Source: Hyphomonadaceae bacterium ML37
Lineage (GTDB): Bacteria > Pseudomonadota > Alphaproteobacteria > Caulobacterales > Maricaulaceae
Length of the DNA stretch: 64,000 nucleotides
Direction of reading: 5' to 3'
NCBI GenBank assembly: GCA_027627685.1
Contig: CP091241.1
Span: 2,295,191-2,359,190, forward strand
Shown: positions 1 through 8,707 of the stretch, piece after piece
Layout of the letters: each line of letters opens with the position of its first letter
How positions within the stretch are numbered: the stretch's first letter is position 1
Made by a program: the position numbers and the translations under genes
Notes under the pieces: generated by a model
Databases searched by the model: none
What the model was told of the DNA's origin: nothing
Seen by the model: the letters and a program-made list of their open reading frames with translations, nothing else

Positions 1-1185
1 CACAGTGACGCGCAGGCGCGCGGCCCCCGCCGCATCCAGCTGGGTGCGCACCGTCACATCCAGGCCGCCCTCGCTGGTGGTGCGCAGGGCATGGGACACG
101 AAAATCTGGGCGATCTGGAACAAGCGCCCTGAATCGGCGCGCAGCGCCCGGTCGGTCTCGCCCTCAAAGCCCACCGTCAGCATGAGGCCCTTCTGCGCGG
201 CTTCCGGTTCGGCGGCGCGGCGGATGCGTTCGCCCAGCGACTGGGCCGTCATGTCCTCCATATTCAGCTCCACATGGCCCGCCTCGATGCGCGCCACGTC
301 CACCACATCGCCCAGCATGCGCGCCAGCGACTGGCCGGATTCGCGAACCCGCGCGGCCATGCGCGCCGGCTCGCCTTCAAGCCCGGCTTCTTCCAGCAAA
401 TGCGCCATGCCCAATACCCCGTTGAGCGGCGTGCGCAGCTCATGGCTCATATTGGCCAGCACGGCGGCGTTGGCCCGCGCCTGGTCTTCAGCACGGCGCG
501 CGGCCAGGTCATTGTGTTCGGCCAGACGCGTCATGGCTGCCGCCTGCGCCTCGGTCTGGCGGCGGGCCTCTTCAAGATCGAAATTGCTGCGCACGGCGTC
601 GGTCAGCGTCGCCGAGAAGGTGCGCGCCAGCTTGAACGTCACCACCAGGAACAAGGTCAGGACGCCGGCGAACAGGAAGCCGAAGAAGCCGCCCATAAAC
701 AGCAGGTTGGCGGCACTGATGAGAATGGCCGGGGCGTTATAGGCCAGCACGGCGGACGGCGCCGCGGCTGAAGTCAGGGCCGAGCCCGCCGTCATGCCAG
801 CAATGAAGACCAGCGCCGCCGTCAGCGCGTAAGGCGAGGCCCCCTCGCCCACCATCCACGGCGCGGCGCCCCACAGGGCGCCCATGGCGCACGAGAGGAC
901 GATGAACATGGCCATCATGCGCCGGCTCAGCGCCCGGCCCGGCTTGCGCGCGGGCAGCAGCACCACCATGCGCGCCGCCGACACCACAACCACCGCAGCC
1001 AGCCACGCGCCCAGTATCCAGGGGTTCACCCCGCCAGCGAGGAACACCGCCAGCAAGCCGGAATTGAGGACGTTCAAGGGCCCGGAGGCCAGCCCGCTGC
1101 GCGCGATCAGCCGAAGCCGCGCGTCGCGCATTCTCAAGGAGATGTCATCCTCGCGCTCGACGGCGCGGTCTGCCTGCATACCCAT
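1..1185 (-). CDS. Membrane sensor histidine kinase, N-terminal part (3' end outside window)
   Basis: The 395 codons in the window read without a stop to the window edge, so the C-terminus is missing. Residues about 35-185 hold several hydrophobic segments, which implies a multi-pass membrane sensor. A short linker leads to a HisKA dimerisation domain with a clear H-box (NMSHELRTPLNG; phospho-acceptor His248). The ATP-binding domain begins but its N-box region (residues about 352-375, RLFQIAQIFVSHALRTT) is divergent: the Asn that normally contacts Mg-ATP is His365. An AGGAAGG ribosome site sits about 8 bases before the ATG at 1185. The family autophosphorylates on His and passes phosphate to a response regulator. 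The partner here is unknown, and the N-box suggests weak or absent kinase activity. It is divergent from the lipoprotein gene that follows. Confidence 0.85.
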   Translation of the reverse strand, partial: MGMQADRAVEREDDISLRMRDARLRLIARSGLASGPLNVLNSGLLAVFLAGGVNPWILGAWLAAVVVVSAARMVVLLPARKPGRALSRRMMAMFIVLSCAMGALWGAAPWMVGEGASPYALTAALVFIAGMTAGSALTSAAAPSAVLAYNAPAILISAANLLFMGGFFGFLFAGVLTLFLVVTFKLARTFSATLTDAVRSNFDLEEARRQTEAQAAAMTRLAEHNDLAARRAEDQARANAAVLANMSHELRTPLNGVLGMAHLLEEAGLEGEPARMAARVRESGQSLARMLGDVVDVARIEAGHVELNMEDMTAQSLGERIRRAAEPEAAQKGLMLTVGFEGETDRALRADSGRLFQIAQIFVSHALRTTSEGGLDVTVRTQLDAAGAARLRVTV

Positions 1186-1326
1186 CCCAACACCCTTCCT
1201 GCGACCGCCTCTGTGTGCGGTTCTGACACGACAAGCCTGCCCTAGAGGTCTTAAAACCGGGTGCATGGCGTGTTTATGATCTGGAAATCCGCCCCCGACC
1301 GTCCCGCCGCCGTGGAGCTTTCCGCC

Positions 1327-1911
1327 ATGATACGAGCCCTGCTCGCCGCCCTCGTCCTGTTCGCCCTGCCCCTGGCCGGGTGCGGCGGCGATGATGCGCC
1401 GCAGGCGGACGGCGCACTCGCGAATCTGGTTCCGGTGGATCCTGACGCGCCGGCCGAACTGATCAGCTGGCCCGATCTGATCCCGGATGACGAGCTGGAT
1501 GCCTGGGAGGCGCTCAACGAGGGCCGGCGCGACCCGTCGCTCATGAGCCGCTTTCTCGCAGAGGGGCTGGTGGAGGGCCAGGTCGGCTCGTTCAATGTGG
1601 TGGAGGATCTCGACGGGCTGGTGGTGCGCATGCCCGGCTACTTGCTGCCGCTGGACTATGTCGAGCGCGGATCCGCCCGCGAGTTTCTGTTCCTGCCCTA
1701 TCACGGCGCCTGCATCCACTCGCCCGCGCCGCCGCCCAACCAGATCGTTTATCTGCGCTCCATCGAACCCATTGCGTTCAACGCTCTGTGGGATCCGGTC
1801 TGGGTGGAAGGGCGCATGCAGCTCGAACGCGTGGATACCGAGCTCGCCGCCATCGCCTATTCCATGACCGTGCGCTCGGTGGAGCCGTATCGCGGCGGAC
1901 GCCCGCGCTGA
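1327..1911 (+). CDS. DUF3299-family lipoprotein
   Basis: The 194-residue protein starts at ATG 1327, with GGAG about 10 bases upstream. An in-frame start at 1261 exists but would place a poor N-terminus before the signal. Residues 1-21 form a lipoprotein signal ending in a lipobox (LAGC). The mature part carries the DUF3299 signature: a VRMPGYLLPLD segment, then an FLFLPYHGACIH-type block followed by PPPPNQIVY. The family is found in proteobacterial envelopes and has no established biochemical role, although the conserved Cys/His cluster is suggestive of metal or cofactor binding (inference). It is predicted to be anchored in the inner or outer membrane facing the periplasm. It is transcribed alone and ends at a shared bidirectional hairpin. 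Confidence 0.85.
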   Translation: MIRALLAALVLFALPLAGCGGDDAPQADGALANLVPVDPDAPAELISWPDLIPDDELDAWEALNEGRRDPSLMSRFLAEGLVEGQVGSFNVVEDLDGLVVRMPGYLLPLDYVERGSAREFLFLPYHGACIHSPAPPPNQIVYLRSIEPIAFNALWDPVWVEGRMQLERVDTELAAIAYSMTVRSVEPYRGGRPR

Positions 1912-1913
1912 AC

Positions 1914-1943
1914 GAAAAACCCCCGGCGCGCGGCGCCGGGGGT
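1914..1943. terminator. Bidirectional rho-independent terminator
   Basis: A perfect 10-bp GC stem (1920-1929 with 1933-1942) has a 3-base loop and lies between convergent genes. The A-rich stretch at 1914-1919 becomes a T-tract on the minus strand, so termination should be strongest for the minus-strand lipoprotein gene. Confidence 0.8.
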
Positions 1944-1967
1944 TCATCCGTCTCGCGATGACAAGAC

Positions 1968-2690
1968 CTAGTCTTCCCAACCCCACGGGGTGGGCGGGGT
2001 GTCGACCGTCTCGGTCAGATCGAACGTGACCTCGAAGAACCGGTTCTCACGGGTCAGGCGGTAATAGAACGCCGTATCGGTCAGCTCCATGATCCACACA
2101 TTGGTGGCCGATTCCGGGATGTCCTCGCGCACGAACAGCTCCTGGCTGAACGTATCGGCCACGAAGTCCGCGCGCGCGCCCTGCGGCGGGCTCTCGGTTT
2201 CGCCGCCATACTGGGTCAGCACATCTTCAGAGCCGTCTTCCATGCGGTGATCGTGCTTCAGACGAAGCCGGCCGTCTTCCAGCCGGGTGATCAACCAGGT
2301 ACGCGAATGATTGTCGCCCACATGAAAGGGCACGCGGACTTCATCATCCATGCACTCGCGCACATGCATGACCAGCTCGCGTCCGGCGAAGCCGTCATCG
2401 CGCGGATCCGCGTCGCTGGTAATTGTCCCGGCGAAGGACTGGCCGCACAGCGCGCCAAGGCCTTCAATCAGCCCGGCCGGCGCCGAGTCGTCCGGCTCCG
2501 TCATCGCCTCGATCTCGTCGCCGGCGTCGTCCATGGCCCCGTCGAGCGCGTCCAGCGCGTCTTCACCGGCCTCCTGGACCTCTTCAGCGGCGTCAGCAAC
2601 GGAGTCTTCGATCTCTTCGCGTTCCGGCGCATTGTCGCACGCAGCCAGCGCCAGCGCACAAACGCCGGTCATCAGAAGCAATTGTTTCAT
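1968..2690 (-). CDS. Acidic lipoprotein of unknown function
   Basis: The protein has 240 residues. A short signal ends in a lipobox (ALAAC, Cys17). It is followed by a very acidic, Ala/Glu/Asp-rich region (about residues 22-70) likely to be a helical or disordered spacer. A globular part of about 170 residues contains a repeated Cys pattern and aromatic residues. I do not recognise the family. Its ATG lies one base after the stop of the deformylase gene (TGA-T-ATG), so the two are probably translationally coupled. It is likely an envelope lipoprotein, and no function can be assigned. Confidence 0.75.
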   Translation of the reverse strand: MKQLLLMTGVCALALAACDNAPEREEIEDSVADAAEEVQEAGEDALDALDGAMDDAGDEIEAMTEPDDSAPAGLIEGLGALCGQSFAGTITSDADPRDDGFAGRELVMHVRECMDDEVRVPFHVGDNHSRTWLITRLEDGRLRLKHDHRMEDGSEDVLTQYGGETESPPQGARADFVADTFSQELFVREDIPESATNVWIMELTDTAFYYRLTRENRFFEVTFDLTETVDTPPTPWGWED

Positions 2691-2691
2691 A

Positions 2692-3207
2692 TCAGGCGGC
2701 CTCCCCTTTGGATTTCATCATCTTCTGAACGCGGCGGACAGCGCGCTCGCGCTTGAGCCGGGACAGGTAGTCGATAAAGACCACGCCTTCGAGATGATCC
2801 ATTTCGTGCTGAATGCACACGGCGAACAGATCTTCAGCGATCTCCTCGCGCGGCGCCCCGTCATAATCGAGATAGTTGATTTGCACTCGCACGGGACGTT
2901 CAACCTCGTCATAAATCTCCGGCACAGAGAGACAACCCTCCGAATAGGGTTTCAGTTCCTCTGTCAGTGGCGTGATGACTGGATTGACGAAATAACGCGG
3001 CTCATTGCGGGCATCAGACAGGTCCATGACGATCACGCGCTTGGCCACGCCGATCTGGATCGCCGCCAGGCCAATGCCGTCGGCGGCGTACATGGTCTCC
3101 ACCATGTCATCCATCAGCGTGCGCAATTCATCATCGACGCCCGCCACCGGCTTTGACACCAGTTTGAGGCGCGGATCGGGAACAGTGAGGATCGGGTGTA
3201 CGGTCAT
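2692..3207 (-). CDS. def: Peptide deformylase
   Basis: The 171-residue cytosolic metalloenzyme removes the formyl group from the N-terminal Met of new proteins. All three signature motifs are present: GIGLAAIQ (residues 44-51), EGCLS with metal ligand Cys92 (90-94), and HEMDH (134-138), whose two His ligate the metal and whose Glu135 is the catalytic base. The length is typical for the family. Its usual partner fmt is not adjacent; instead the gene leads directly into an unrelated lipoprotein gene. It is divergent from the acetyltransferase gene. Confidence 0.97.
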   Translation of the reverse strand: MTVHPILTVPDPRLKLVSKPVAGVDDELRTLMDDMVETMYAADGIGLAAIQIGVAKRVIVMDLSDARNEPRYFVNPVITPLTEELKPYSEGCLSVPEIYDEVERPVRVQINYLDYDGAPREEIAEDLFAVCIQHEMDHLEGVVFIDYLSRLKRERAVRRVQKMMKSKGEAA

Positions 3208-3293
3208 CCCTTATAAGTAAGATGATCCCGGCGCGCGTTCAAGCGGCGCGCGCCTTGCAGGACACGGCCCGGGACGACCTTAGGAGGCCTGTC

Positions 3294-4430
3294 ATGCGTC
3301 TGTTTGAGACACCGCTTAGCGAGTTGAGCGCCCGCGATCGCGACGCCTGGCGGGCTCTGGCCCTGGCCCAGGGCAAGCTGATCAGCCCTTACCTCATGCC
3401 CGAGTTCGCTGACATGATCCAAACCGAGCGCCGCGATGTGCGCGTGGTGATCGCCGAAGAGAACGGCGCGCCGGTGGGGTTTTTCGCCTGCCATGTGGGG
3501 GCCGATGGCGTGGTGCGACCCGTAGGGGCGCCGCTCTCGGACTATCAGGGTTTCGCTGGGCGCCCCGGCCTTCAGGTGAGCGAGGATGCGCTGCTGCGCA
3601 CGCTGGGGGCGCGCAGCCTGGTCTATGAAAACTGGTTCGGGGCCGCGCCGGGCAAGGTCAGCGCGCGCGGCGGGTCGGCCGTGATTGATCTGTCGGGCGG
3701 CGCGCAGGCCTGGTTCGCGGGGCGCCGGGATTTGCACCGTTCGCATTTCAAGAAAATGGACCAGCGCCGCCGCAAGGCCGAGCGCGAGTTTGGCGAGATG
3801 CGCGTGGTGTTCGGCGATCCGCTGGGCGAGCGCTTCGCGACGCTGAAAGCCTGGAAAAGCGCGCAATACCGCGCCTCGGGACTGCTCGACCTGTTCGATG
3901 TGAGCTGGATCGATGCGGTGCTGGCGGGCACGGCGGCGCGCGCCTTCGGGCCGTTCCGCGGCCTGGTGGCCTCGCTCTATCTGGGCGAAGAGCTGGCGGC
4001 GGTGGAGATGGGCATGGCCGCGGGCGGCGTCTATCACTCCTGGATCCCGGCCTATGATCCGCGCTTCGCCAGCGTGTCCCCGGGCCTCCTCCTGCTGCAC
4101 GGCATACTGGATCAGGCGGGAGCGATGGGGATTGACCGCGTTGATCTGGGGCGCGGCGAACAGGCCTACAAGACCTATTACACCGACTATGAAACCCCGC
4201 TCAGCGCCGGGCGCGCCTTGCGTCCCGGCGTCGCCGCCGCCGGCGCCGGCCTGTGGGCCATGGCCGAAGCCGCCACTTCCATCCTGCCAGAGCCGCTGGC
4301 CAGCGCGCCGGTGCGTCTGCGCCGGCGCTGGGCGCACACCGCCGCCATTGAACCGGACCTCTCCGGCCGGGTTCGGCGCATGGCCGGCGCGTTCGCCTAT
4401 GCCCCGCGGCGCCTGGCGGCGGCGGGCTGA
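3294..4430 (+). CDS. FemAB/CelD-like GNAT acyltransferase
   Basis: The start is set at ATG 3294, which has a perfect AGGAGG six bases upstream, although the frame is open from 3222. The product is 378 residues. The C-terminal half (about residues 155-330) has the Acetyltransf_6 (GNAT) pattern seen in BcsL/CelD and FemAB-related proteins: a basic KKMDQRRRKAERE helix, a YRASGLLDLF segment, then a strand with the YHSWIPAYDP motif and a C-terminal DLGRGEQAYKTYYT block. Family members acylate or aminoacylate envelope polysaccharides or precursors, so a role in capsule or exopolysaccharide modification is plausible. The substrate is unknown. No signal peptide is present, so it is likely cytosolic. 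Confidence 0.75.
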   Translation: MRLFETPLSELSARDRDAWRALALAQGKLISPYLMPEFADMIQTERRDVRVVIAEENGAPVGFFACHVGADGVVRPVGAPLSDYQGFAGRPGLQVSEDALLRTLGARSLVYENWFGAAPGKVSARGGSAVIDLSGGAQAWFAGRRDLHRSHFKKMDQRRRKAEREFGEMRVVFGDPLGERFATLKAWKSAQYRASGLLDLFDVSWIDAVLAGTAARAFGPFRGLVASLYLGEELAAVEMGMAAGGVYHSWIPAYDPRFASVSPGLLLLHGILDQAGAMGIDRVDLGRGEQAYKTYYTDYETPLSAGRALRPGVAAAGAGLWAMAEAATSILPEPLASAPVRLRRRWAHTAAIEPDLSGRVRRMAGAFAYAPRRLAAAG

Positions 4431-4523
4431 GGCCAGCCGCTGCTAACGCAAACGTCAGTTCCCTTTCGCGAACGAGCCCCTATCTAGAGGGCGTAACCGT
4501 TTGCAGTCGAAGGGAGAGACCCC

Positions 4524-5648
4524 ATGCGTCACCTCGCCACCGCCAGCGCCATCGCCCTCATGATCGCCGCCCCGGCCCTCGCCGACGAGGTGTACGAGAG
4601 CGAGCAGGCGAGCTTCACCGTTGAGACGGTGGCTCAAGGCCTGGAATTTCCCTGGTCCATCGAATTCCTGCCCGGCGGGGCCATGCTGGTCACCGAGCGC
4701 GAGGGGCGGCTGCGCGTGATCGAAGCGGACGGCAGCCTGCGCGCCGAGCCGGTCACGGGTCTGCCCGAGGACCTGATCGTCATCCGGCAGGGCGGTCTGA
4801 TGGATGTGCGCATCGCGCCGGACTTTGACACCACCCGCCATGTCTATTTCAGCTATGCGCAAGGCACGGAAGGGGCCAACGGCACGGCGCTGGCGCGCGG
4901 CGTGCTGAACGCCGACATGAGCGCGCTGGAGGATGTGGAAGTCCTGTTCCGCGCCAATATCGACAAGGCCGCCGGCTTTCACTTCGGCGGGCGCATCCTG
5001 TTCAATGAGGACGATACGCTTTTCCTGACGCTGGGCGATGGCGGCCGCACCCCGCAAGAAGCCCAGGACCCGTCCAATCATCTGGGCACGGTGGTGCGCC
5101 TCCATCTCGACGGCTCGATCCCCGCCGACAATCCGCAGATCGAAAACGCCGCGCAGGGCGCGTTCAGCTTCGGCCACCGCAATGTCCAGGGCATTGACCG
5201 CAATCCGGCCACCGGATCGGTCTGGACAACCGAGCACGGGCCGCGTGGCGGCGACGAAATCAACATCCTCCAGCCCGGCGTGAATTTCGGCTGGCCGACC
5301 GTAACCTATGGCATCAACTACAATGGCTCGGTGATCACCGAAGAGCGCGACCGCCCCGAATTCGAGCCGCCGATCTGGTACTGGCGCCCGTCCATCGCCC
5401 CGGCCGGCATGGCCTTCTACACCGGGGACGCCTTCGAACACTGGCAGGGCGATCTGTTCCACGCCGCGCTGGCCGGCACAGTCCTCCAGCGCATGGAAAT
5501 CAGCGGCGACCGCGTGATCGGGGTCGAAGACCTGCTCACCGACCGTGAACAGCGCTACCGCGACGTGCGCACCGGCCCGGACGGGGCGATCTATCTGCTG
5601 GTCGACGATATCGACGGCGAAGTCATCCGGCTGGTCCCGGCGGAGTAG
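4524..5648 (+). CDS. PQQ-dependent aldose sugar dehydrogenase (YliI/Asd type), periplasmic
   Basis: The 374-residue protein has a Sec signal (about residues 1-20, cleaved after ALA). The rest is the six-bladed beta-propeller of soluble sugar dehydrogenases: LEFPWSIEFLPGG at the first blade, FHFGGR with the likely catalytic His, a TLGDGG calcium/PQQ-site segment, then SFGHRN and EHGPRGGDEIN, which are hallmarks of the family. Such enzymes oxidise aldoses in the periplasm using PQQ. PQQ biosynthesis genes are not in the window. A purine-rich AGGGAGA precedes the ATG. The gene appears monocistronic. Confidence 0.9.
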   Translation: MRHLATASAIALMIAAPALADEVYESEQASFTVETVAQGLEFPWSIEFLPGGAMLVTEREGRLRVIEADGSLRAEPVTGLPEDLIVIRQGGLMDVRIAPDFDTTRHVYFSYAQGTEGANGTALARGVLNADMSALEDVEVLFRANIDKAAGFHFGGRILFNEDDTLFLTLGDGGRTPQEAQDPSNHLGTVVRLHLDGSIPADNPQIENAAQGAFSFGHRNVQGIDRNPATGSVWTTEHGPRGGDEINILQPGVNFGWPTVTYGINYNGSVITEERDRPEFEPPIWYWRPSIAPAGMAFYTGDAFEHWQGDLFHAALAGTVLQRMEISGDRVIGVEDLLTDREQRYRDVRTGPDGAIYLLVDDIDGEVIRLVPAE

Positions 5649-5704
5649 GCAGAAGGCGGCGGCGGTATCAGCGAAGCTGATGGAGGGGGATGGCGCCGCC
5701 CCCC

Positions 5705-6265
5705 CTACCCCGACGGCTCCACCACGAACCGGTTCAGCTCGTCGCGGGCCAGCGCAAAGCCGGGATCGGCGTCGAGGGCGGCGCGCAGATCGTGATAGGC
5801 GCCCGCCAGATCGCCGGTCTGCTCGCGCGACAGGGCGCGGTTGTACAGGGCGTGGGCAGGCGATCCGAAATCGAGTTCGAGGGCGCGGGTGAAGTGCGTG
5901 ACCGCGTCTGGAAATTCCTGCGCGCCCATGAGCGCCACGCCGCGATTGTGCCAAAAGGCGGCGTGATCTGAATTGATCGCCAGCGCCCGGTCGAACTGGG
6001 CCAGCGCCTCGTCCGGGCGGCCCGCGCGGTGAAACAATATGCCGAGATTATTGTGGGTGGCCGCGCGGTCGCGCTGGGTCAGGCGCGCATCGTCCAACGC
6101 GCTTTCACATTGGGCGAGCGTGGACGTTCGCCCGCGATCCCCCGCCTCCACAGCCCGGTAACAGGCGTCGGCCTGGCTGGCGCCCATGACGATCTGGGCG
6201 TGGGCCAGCGGCGCGGCGGCCCCCGCCAGCAGACATGCGAGGAGAACGGCGTGAAGATGTTTCAT
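5705..6265 (-). CDS. Exported tetratricopeptide-repeat protein
   Basis: The protein has 186 residues with a Sec signal peptide (1-23, AHA site). At least three TPR units follow: about residues 68-101 (THNNLGILFHRAG start), 102-135 (AFWHNRGVALMG) and 137-170 (ALYNRALSREQTG). TPR arrays mediate protein-protein contacts, so this is probably a periplasmic scaffold. It resembles in layout another small exported TPR protein at 56640-57110. The gene is convergent with the sugar dehydrogenase, 56 bases away. No specific function can be given. Confidence 0.8.
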   Translation of the reverse strand: MKHLHAVLLACLLAGAAAPLAHAQIVMGASQADACYRAVEAGDRGRTSTLAQCESALDDARLTQRDRAATHNNLGILFHRAGRPDEALAQFDRALAINSDHAAFWHNRGVALMGAQEFPDAVTHFTRALELDFGSPAHALYNRALSREQTGDLAGAYHDLRAALDADPGFALARDELNRFVVEPSG

Positions 6266-6312
6266 AGCGCCGGATCATAGCACGCGCGCCGCATCGGGGC
6301 GAGATCGTCACG

Positions 6313-6343
6313 AAAAAGCCCCGGCGTCGCTGCCGGGGCTTTT
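6313..6343 (-). terminator. Terminator downstream of ctrA
   Basis: An 8-bp GC stem (GCCCCGGC at 6318-6325 with 6332-6339) has a 6-base loop, flanked by A5 on one side and T4 on the other. On the minus strand it follows the ctrA stop by about 25 bases and ends in T5. Confidence 0.85.
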
Positions 6344-6368
6344 GCAATTCCAGCGATGTGGGCCGGCC

Positions 6369-7070
6369 TTACGCGCTGGCGGCGCGCTGTTCGGCGACGG
6401 GATCGCGCAGCACATAGCCGCGGCCCCAGACGGTTTCGATATGGTTGTCGCCGCCCGTGGCTGCAGACAGCTTCTTGCGCAGCTTGCAGATGAACACGTC
6501 AATGATTTTCAGCTCCGGCTCGTCCATGCCGCCATAGAGATGATTGAGGAACATCTCCTTGGTGAGCGTCGTGCCTTTGCGCAGGGAGAGCAGCTCGAGC
6601 ATCTGGTATTCCTTGCCGGTCAGGTGGACGCGCTGATTGGCGACCTCCACCGTCTTGGCGTCCAGATTCACTGCGATATCGCCGGTGCGGATGATCGACT
6701 GGGAGTGACCCTTGGAGCGGCGCACCACGGCGTGGATGCGCGCGATCATCTCTTCTTTATGGAAGGGCTTGGTCATGTAGTCGTCGGCGCCCGAGCCCAG
6801 GCCGCGCACCTTGTTCTCGATGTCGGCATTGCCCGACAGGATCAGGATGGGCGTGTCCACCTTGGCGCGGCGCAGGGTCTTGAGCACGTCAAACCCCGGC
6901 ATGTCCGGCAGGTTCAGATCCAGAAGGATGATGTCGTAATCGAACAATTTGCCGAGATCGACGCCTTCTTCGCCAAGATCGGTGACATAGACGTTGAAGC
7001 CTTCCGACTTCAGCATCAGTTCGATCCCCTGCGCCGTGGCGCGATCGTCTTCAATCAGCAGAACCCGCAT
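6369..7070 (-). CDS. ctrA: Cell-cycle master response regulator CtrA
   Basis: The 233-residue OmpR-class response regulator starts at ATG 7070 (MRVLLIEDD), with GGAGGGGG upstream. An in-frame start at 7124 would add a non-homologous extension. The receiver domain (1-115) has the acidic pair D8-D9, phospho-acceptor Asp51 (LLDLNLP) and Lys101 (TKPF). The winged-helix domain (125-225) ends in the family motif [10 protein letters not shown]. In Caulobacter, CtrA silences the origin and activates flagellar, pilus, division and methyltransferase genes by binding TTAA-N7-TTAA. The C-terminus ends in Ala-rich residues, as expected for ClpXP turnover (inference). The region upstream holds methylation sites and CtrA-like half-sites, suggesting cell-cycle control and autoregulation. 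Confidence 0.97.
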   Translation of the reverse strand: MRVLLIEDDRATAQGIELMLKSEGFNVYVTDLGEEGVDLGKLFDYDIILLDLNLPDMPGFDVLKTLRRAKVDTPILILSGNADIENKVRGLGSGADDYMTKPFHKEEMIARIHAVVRRSKGHSQSIIRTGDIAVNLDAKTVEVANQRVHLTGKEYQMLELLSLRKGTTLTKEMFLNHLYGGMDEPELKIIDVFICKLRKKLSAATGGDNHIETVWGRGYVLRDPVAEQRAASA

Positions 7071-7098
7071 CGGTTCCCCCTCCCAAGGCAGCCGGTAC

Positions 7099-7254
7099 GA
7101 ATCAACCCCGCACCTGACGTCCAAAGCGTTAACCTTGTTCGCACTGTGAGGCGAGAAGTCCTTAAAGGAAGTTAACGCGCGTTTGACTCGTTAGGCCGAA
7201 TCGAGTCCGCGAGAGGCCATATCCGTGACGGGCATGGAGTCTCAAAGGGTTAAC
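7099..7254 (-). promoter_or_regulatory. ctrA upstream control region: GANTC cluster and CtrA-box-like elements
   Basis: Five GANTC (CcrM) sites lie in about 140 bases: 7099-7103, 7185-7189, 7198-7202, 7203-7207 and 7237-7241. TTAAC half-sites lie at 7129-7133, 7172-7176 and 7250-7254. TTAA at 7172-7175 is followed after 7 bases by TTGA at 7183-7186, a near match to the CtrA box, and this overlaps the GACTC site at 7185. A TTAA-N6-TTAA pair lies at 7162-7175. In Caulobacter the ctrA P1 promoter is gated by a GANTC site and by CtrA itself. Similar logic here is inference from the site arrangement. Confidence 0.6.
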
Positions 7255-7261
7255 GGCTGCA

Positions 7262-8707
7262 CTATTCTGCAGCTGCCACCAGCGCCGGCGCCAGGGCGCG
7301 CAGGAGCGGCCCCCACTTATCCTCAGGAGATCGCACCCGTCCGTCATAGAGAATCCGGTCCTCATAGCCTGTGATCCACAGCGCTTCGGGGTTGCGCCGC
7401 GCGATCACCAGATCGCTCTGGGCGTCGGCGTGGGGCGTGCGGTGCAGGCGGAACACGGCCACGCCCTCGGCCAACGCATCGCCCAGCGGTCCGCCAATAG
7501 TGCGCAGGCGCTCGTCGCCGTCGGTGACGGCGATCATCTCCATCTTGCCCGCCTCGGTAGACAGGGCGAATCGCGAGCGCTCGATGCCGGACAGACCGGC
7601 CTGGCTGTCCGCATGCAGCTTCCAGGCTTTCTCCACCGGGACGGCGAAGGCGCGGTGGCCCTCGATCTCGCGGCACTGGAAAAAATAATGATTGTTGACG
7701 CCCATGCGTTTCAGCTCCTGCTGCAGGAGGCGAAGGACATTGGAATCGTCATTGACGTCATCGATGATCGGGGTCTGGTTCTCCAGCGTGATCCAGTGCC
7801 GCGAGCGCAGGCTTTGCGCGGCGCGCTCCACCAGCGGGTTGCGCAACAGGCGTCCGCTCTCGTCGCGGACATATTCGCCTTCTTCACCCAGCAGGAGGAA
7901 TTCGTCCGGGTGGGTGAAGTGGACCATGAAGGCCAGCAGCACCTGGGGGTGCAGCTCGTGGAACAGGTCCAGCATGGCCAGGAAATTGTCGTCGAAGCGC
8001 TCGGGGTAGAAGGCCATCTCCTTGGTCCCGATGCGGATCACCTCCAGCCCGGCCTCGGCCAGCCCGTTGAGGTAATCGAACAGATTGCGGTTGGACAAAA
8101 CCATCGGGTCGCCGCCTGACAAAAGGGCTTCCCGGATTTTCGGCTTGTCCGTGATCTCGCCGCGCTCAACGGCCTCGTTATGGTCTTCGATATAGGCGCG
8201 GATCTCGTGGATCGAGCCGGTGTCCTTGGAGGTCTTGCCGGTGAGGAAGTCAGACCGGTAGCAATAGCGGCACCAGCTGGAACACGCCCGCACCACATAG
8301 AGCAGCACCAGCTCATATTTGTGCAGCAGGCCCGGCACGGGGCTGTATTTGAGCTGGTTGGACGGATCGGCCTCGCCGGACAGATCGTCCATCTCTTTAG
8401 GGCGCGCCTTGATCAGATTGCGCACCGCGCGCGAGCGGACAGCGAGATCAAGATAATAGCCCGTGGCGCGCGGCGGCAGCCTGTCGGACACGCCGGAGGC
8501 TTCCAGCACATCAAGCTCGGCCTCGGAGTAAACCGCCGCCCCGCCGCTCGCGACATAGTCGCGATAGCGCGCGATGTCGTGGACGATATAGCGGTTGAAC
8601 CGGGTCTCATCGATCCGGGCGTAGACATTGTCCTTGTGGCGGCGCGACACCGCTTTCAGCTTGGGGCGGGATCCCGCTACGGGCTCGGGCCGATTATCAA
8701 ACGGCAT
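7262..8707 (-). CDS. Lysine 2,3-aminomutase-family radical SAM protein
   Basis: The start is ATG 8707, with GAGGAGGA three bases upstream. The product is 481 residues. The radical SAM cluster motif is CSSWCRYC (Cys142, Cys146, Cys149), followed by the SGGDP motif (197-201) that positions S-adenosylmethionine. A lysine at 388 (STEAGK) sits where KamA enzymes carry the PLP-binding Lys. The KamA family moves the alpha-amino group of lysine to the beta position, while EpmB paralogues act on EF-P. This protein is longer than EpmB, and no efp, epmA, ablB or kam-pathway genes are nearby, so the substrate is open. It lies upstream of ctrA in the same direction, 191 bases away. Confidence 0.85.
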   Translation of the reverse strand: MPFDNRPEPVAGSRPKLKAVSRRHKDNVYARIDETRFNRYIVHDIARYRDYVASGGAAVYSEAELDVLEASGVSDRLPPRATGYYLDLAVRSRAVRNLIKARPKEMDDLSGEADPSNQLKYSPVPGLLHKYELVLLYVVRACSSWCRYCYRSDFLTGKTSKDTGSIHEIRAYIEDHNEAVERGEITDKPKIREALLSGGDPMVLSNRNLFDYLNGLAEAGLEVIRIGTKEMAFYPERFDDNFLAMLDLFHELHPQVLLAFMVHFTHPDEFLLLGEEGEYVRDESGRLLRNPLVERAAQSLRSRHWITLENQTPIIDDVNDDSNVLRLLQQELKRMGVNNHYFFQCREIEGHRAFAVPVEKAWKLHADSQAGLSGIERSRFALSTEAGKMEMIAVTDGDERLRTIGGPLGDALAEGVAVFRLHRTPHADAQSDLVIARRNPEALWITGYEDRILYDGRVRSPEDKWGPLLRALAPALVAAAE

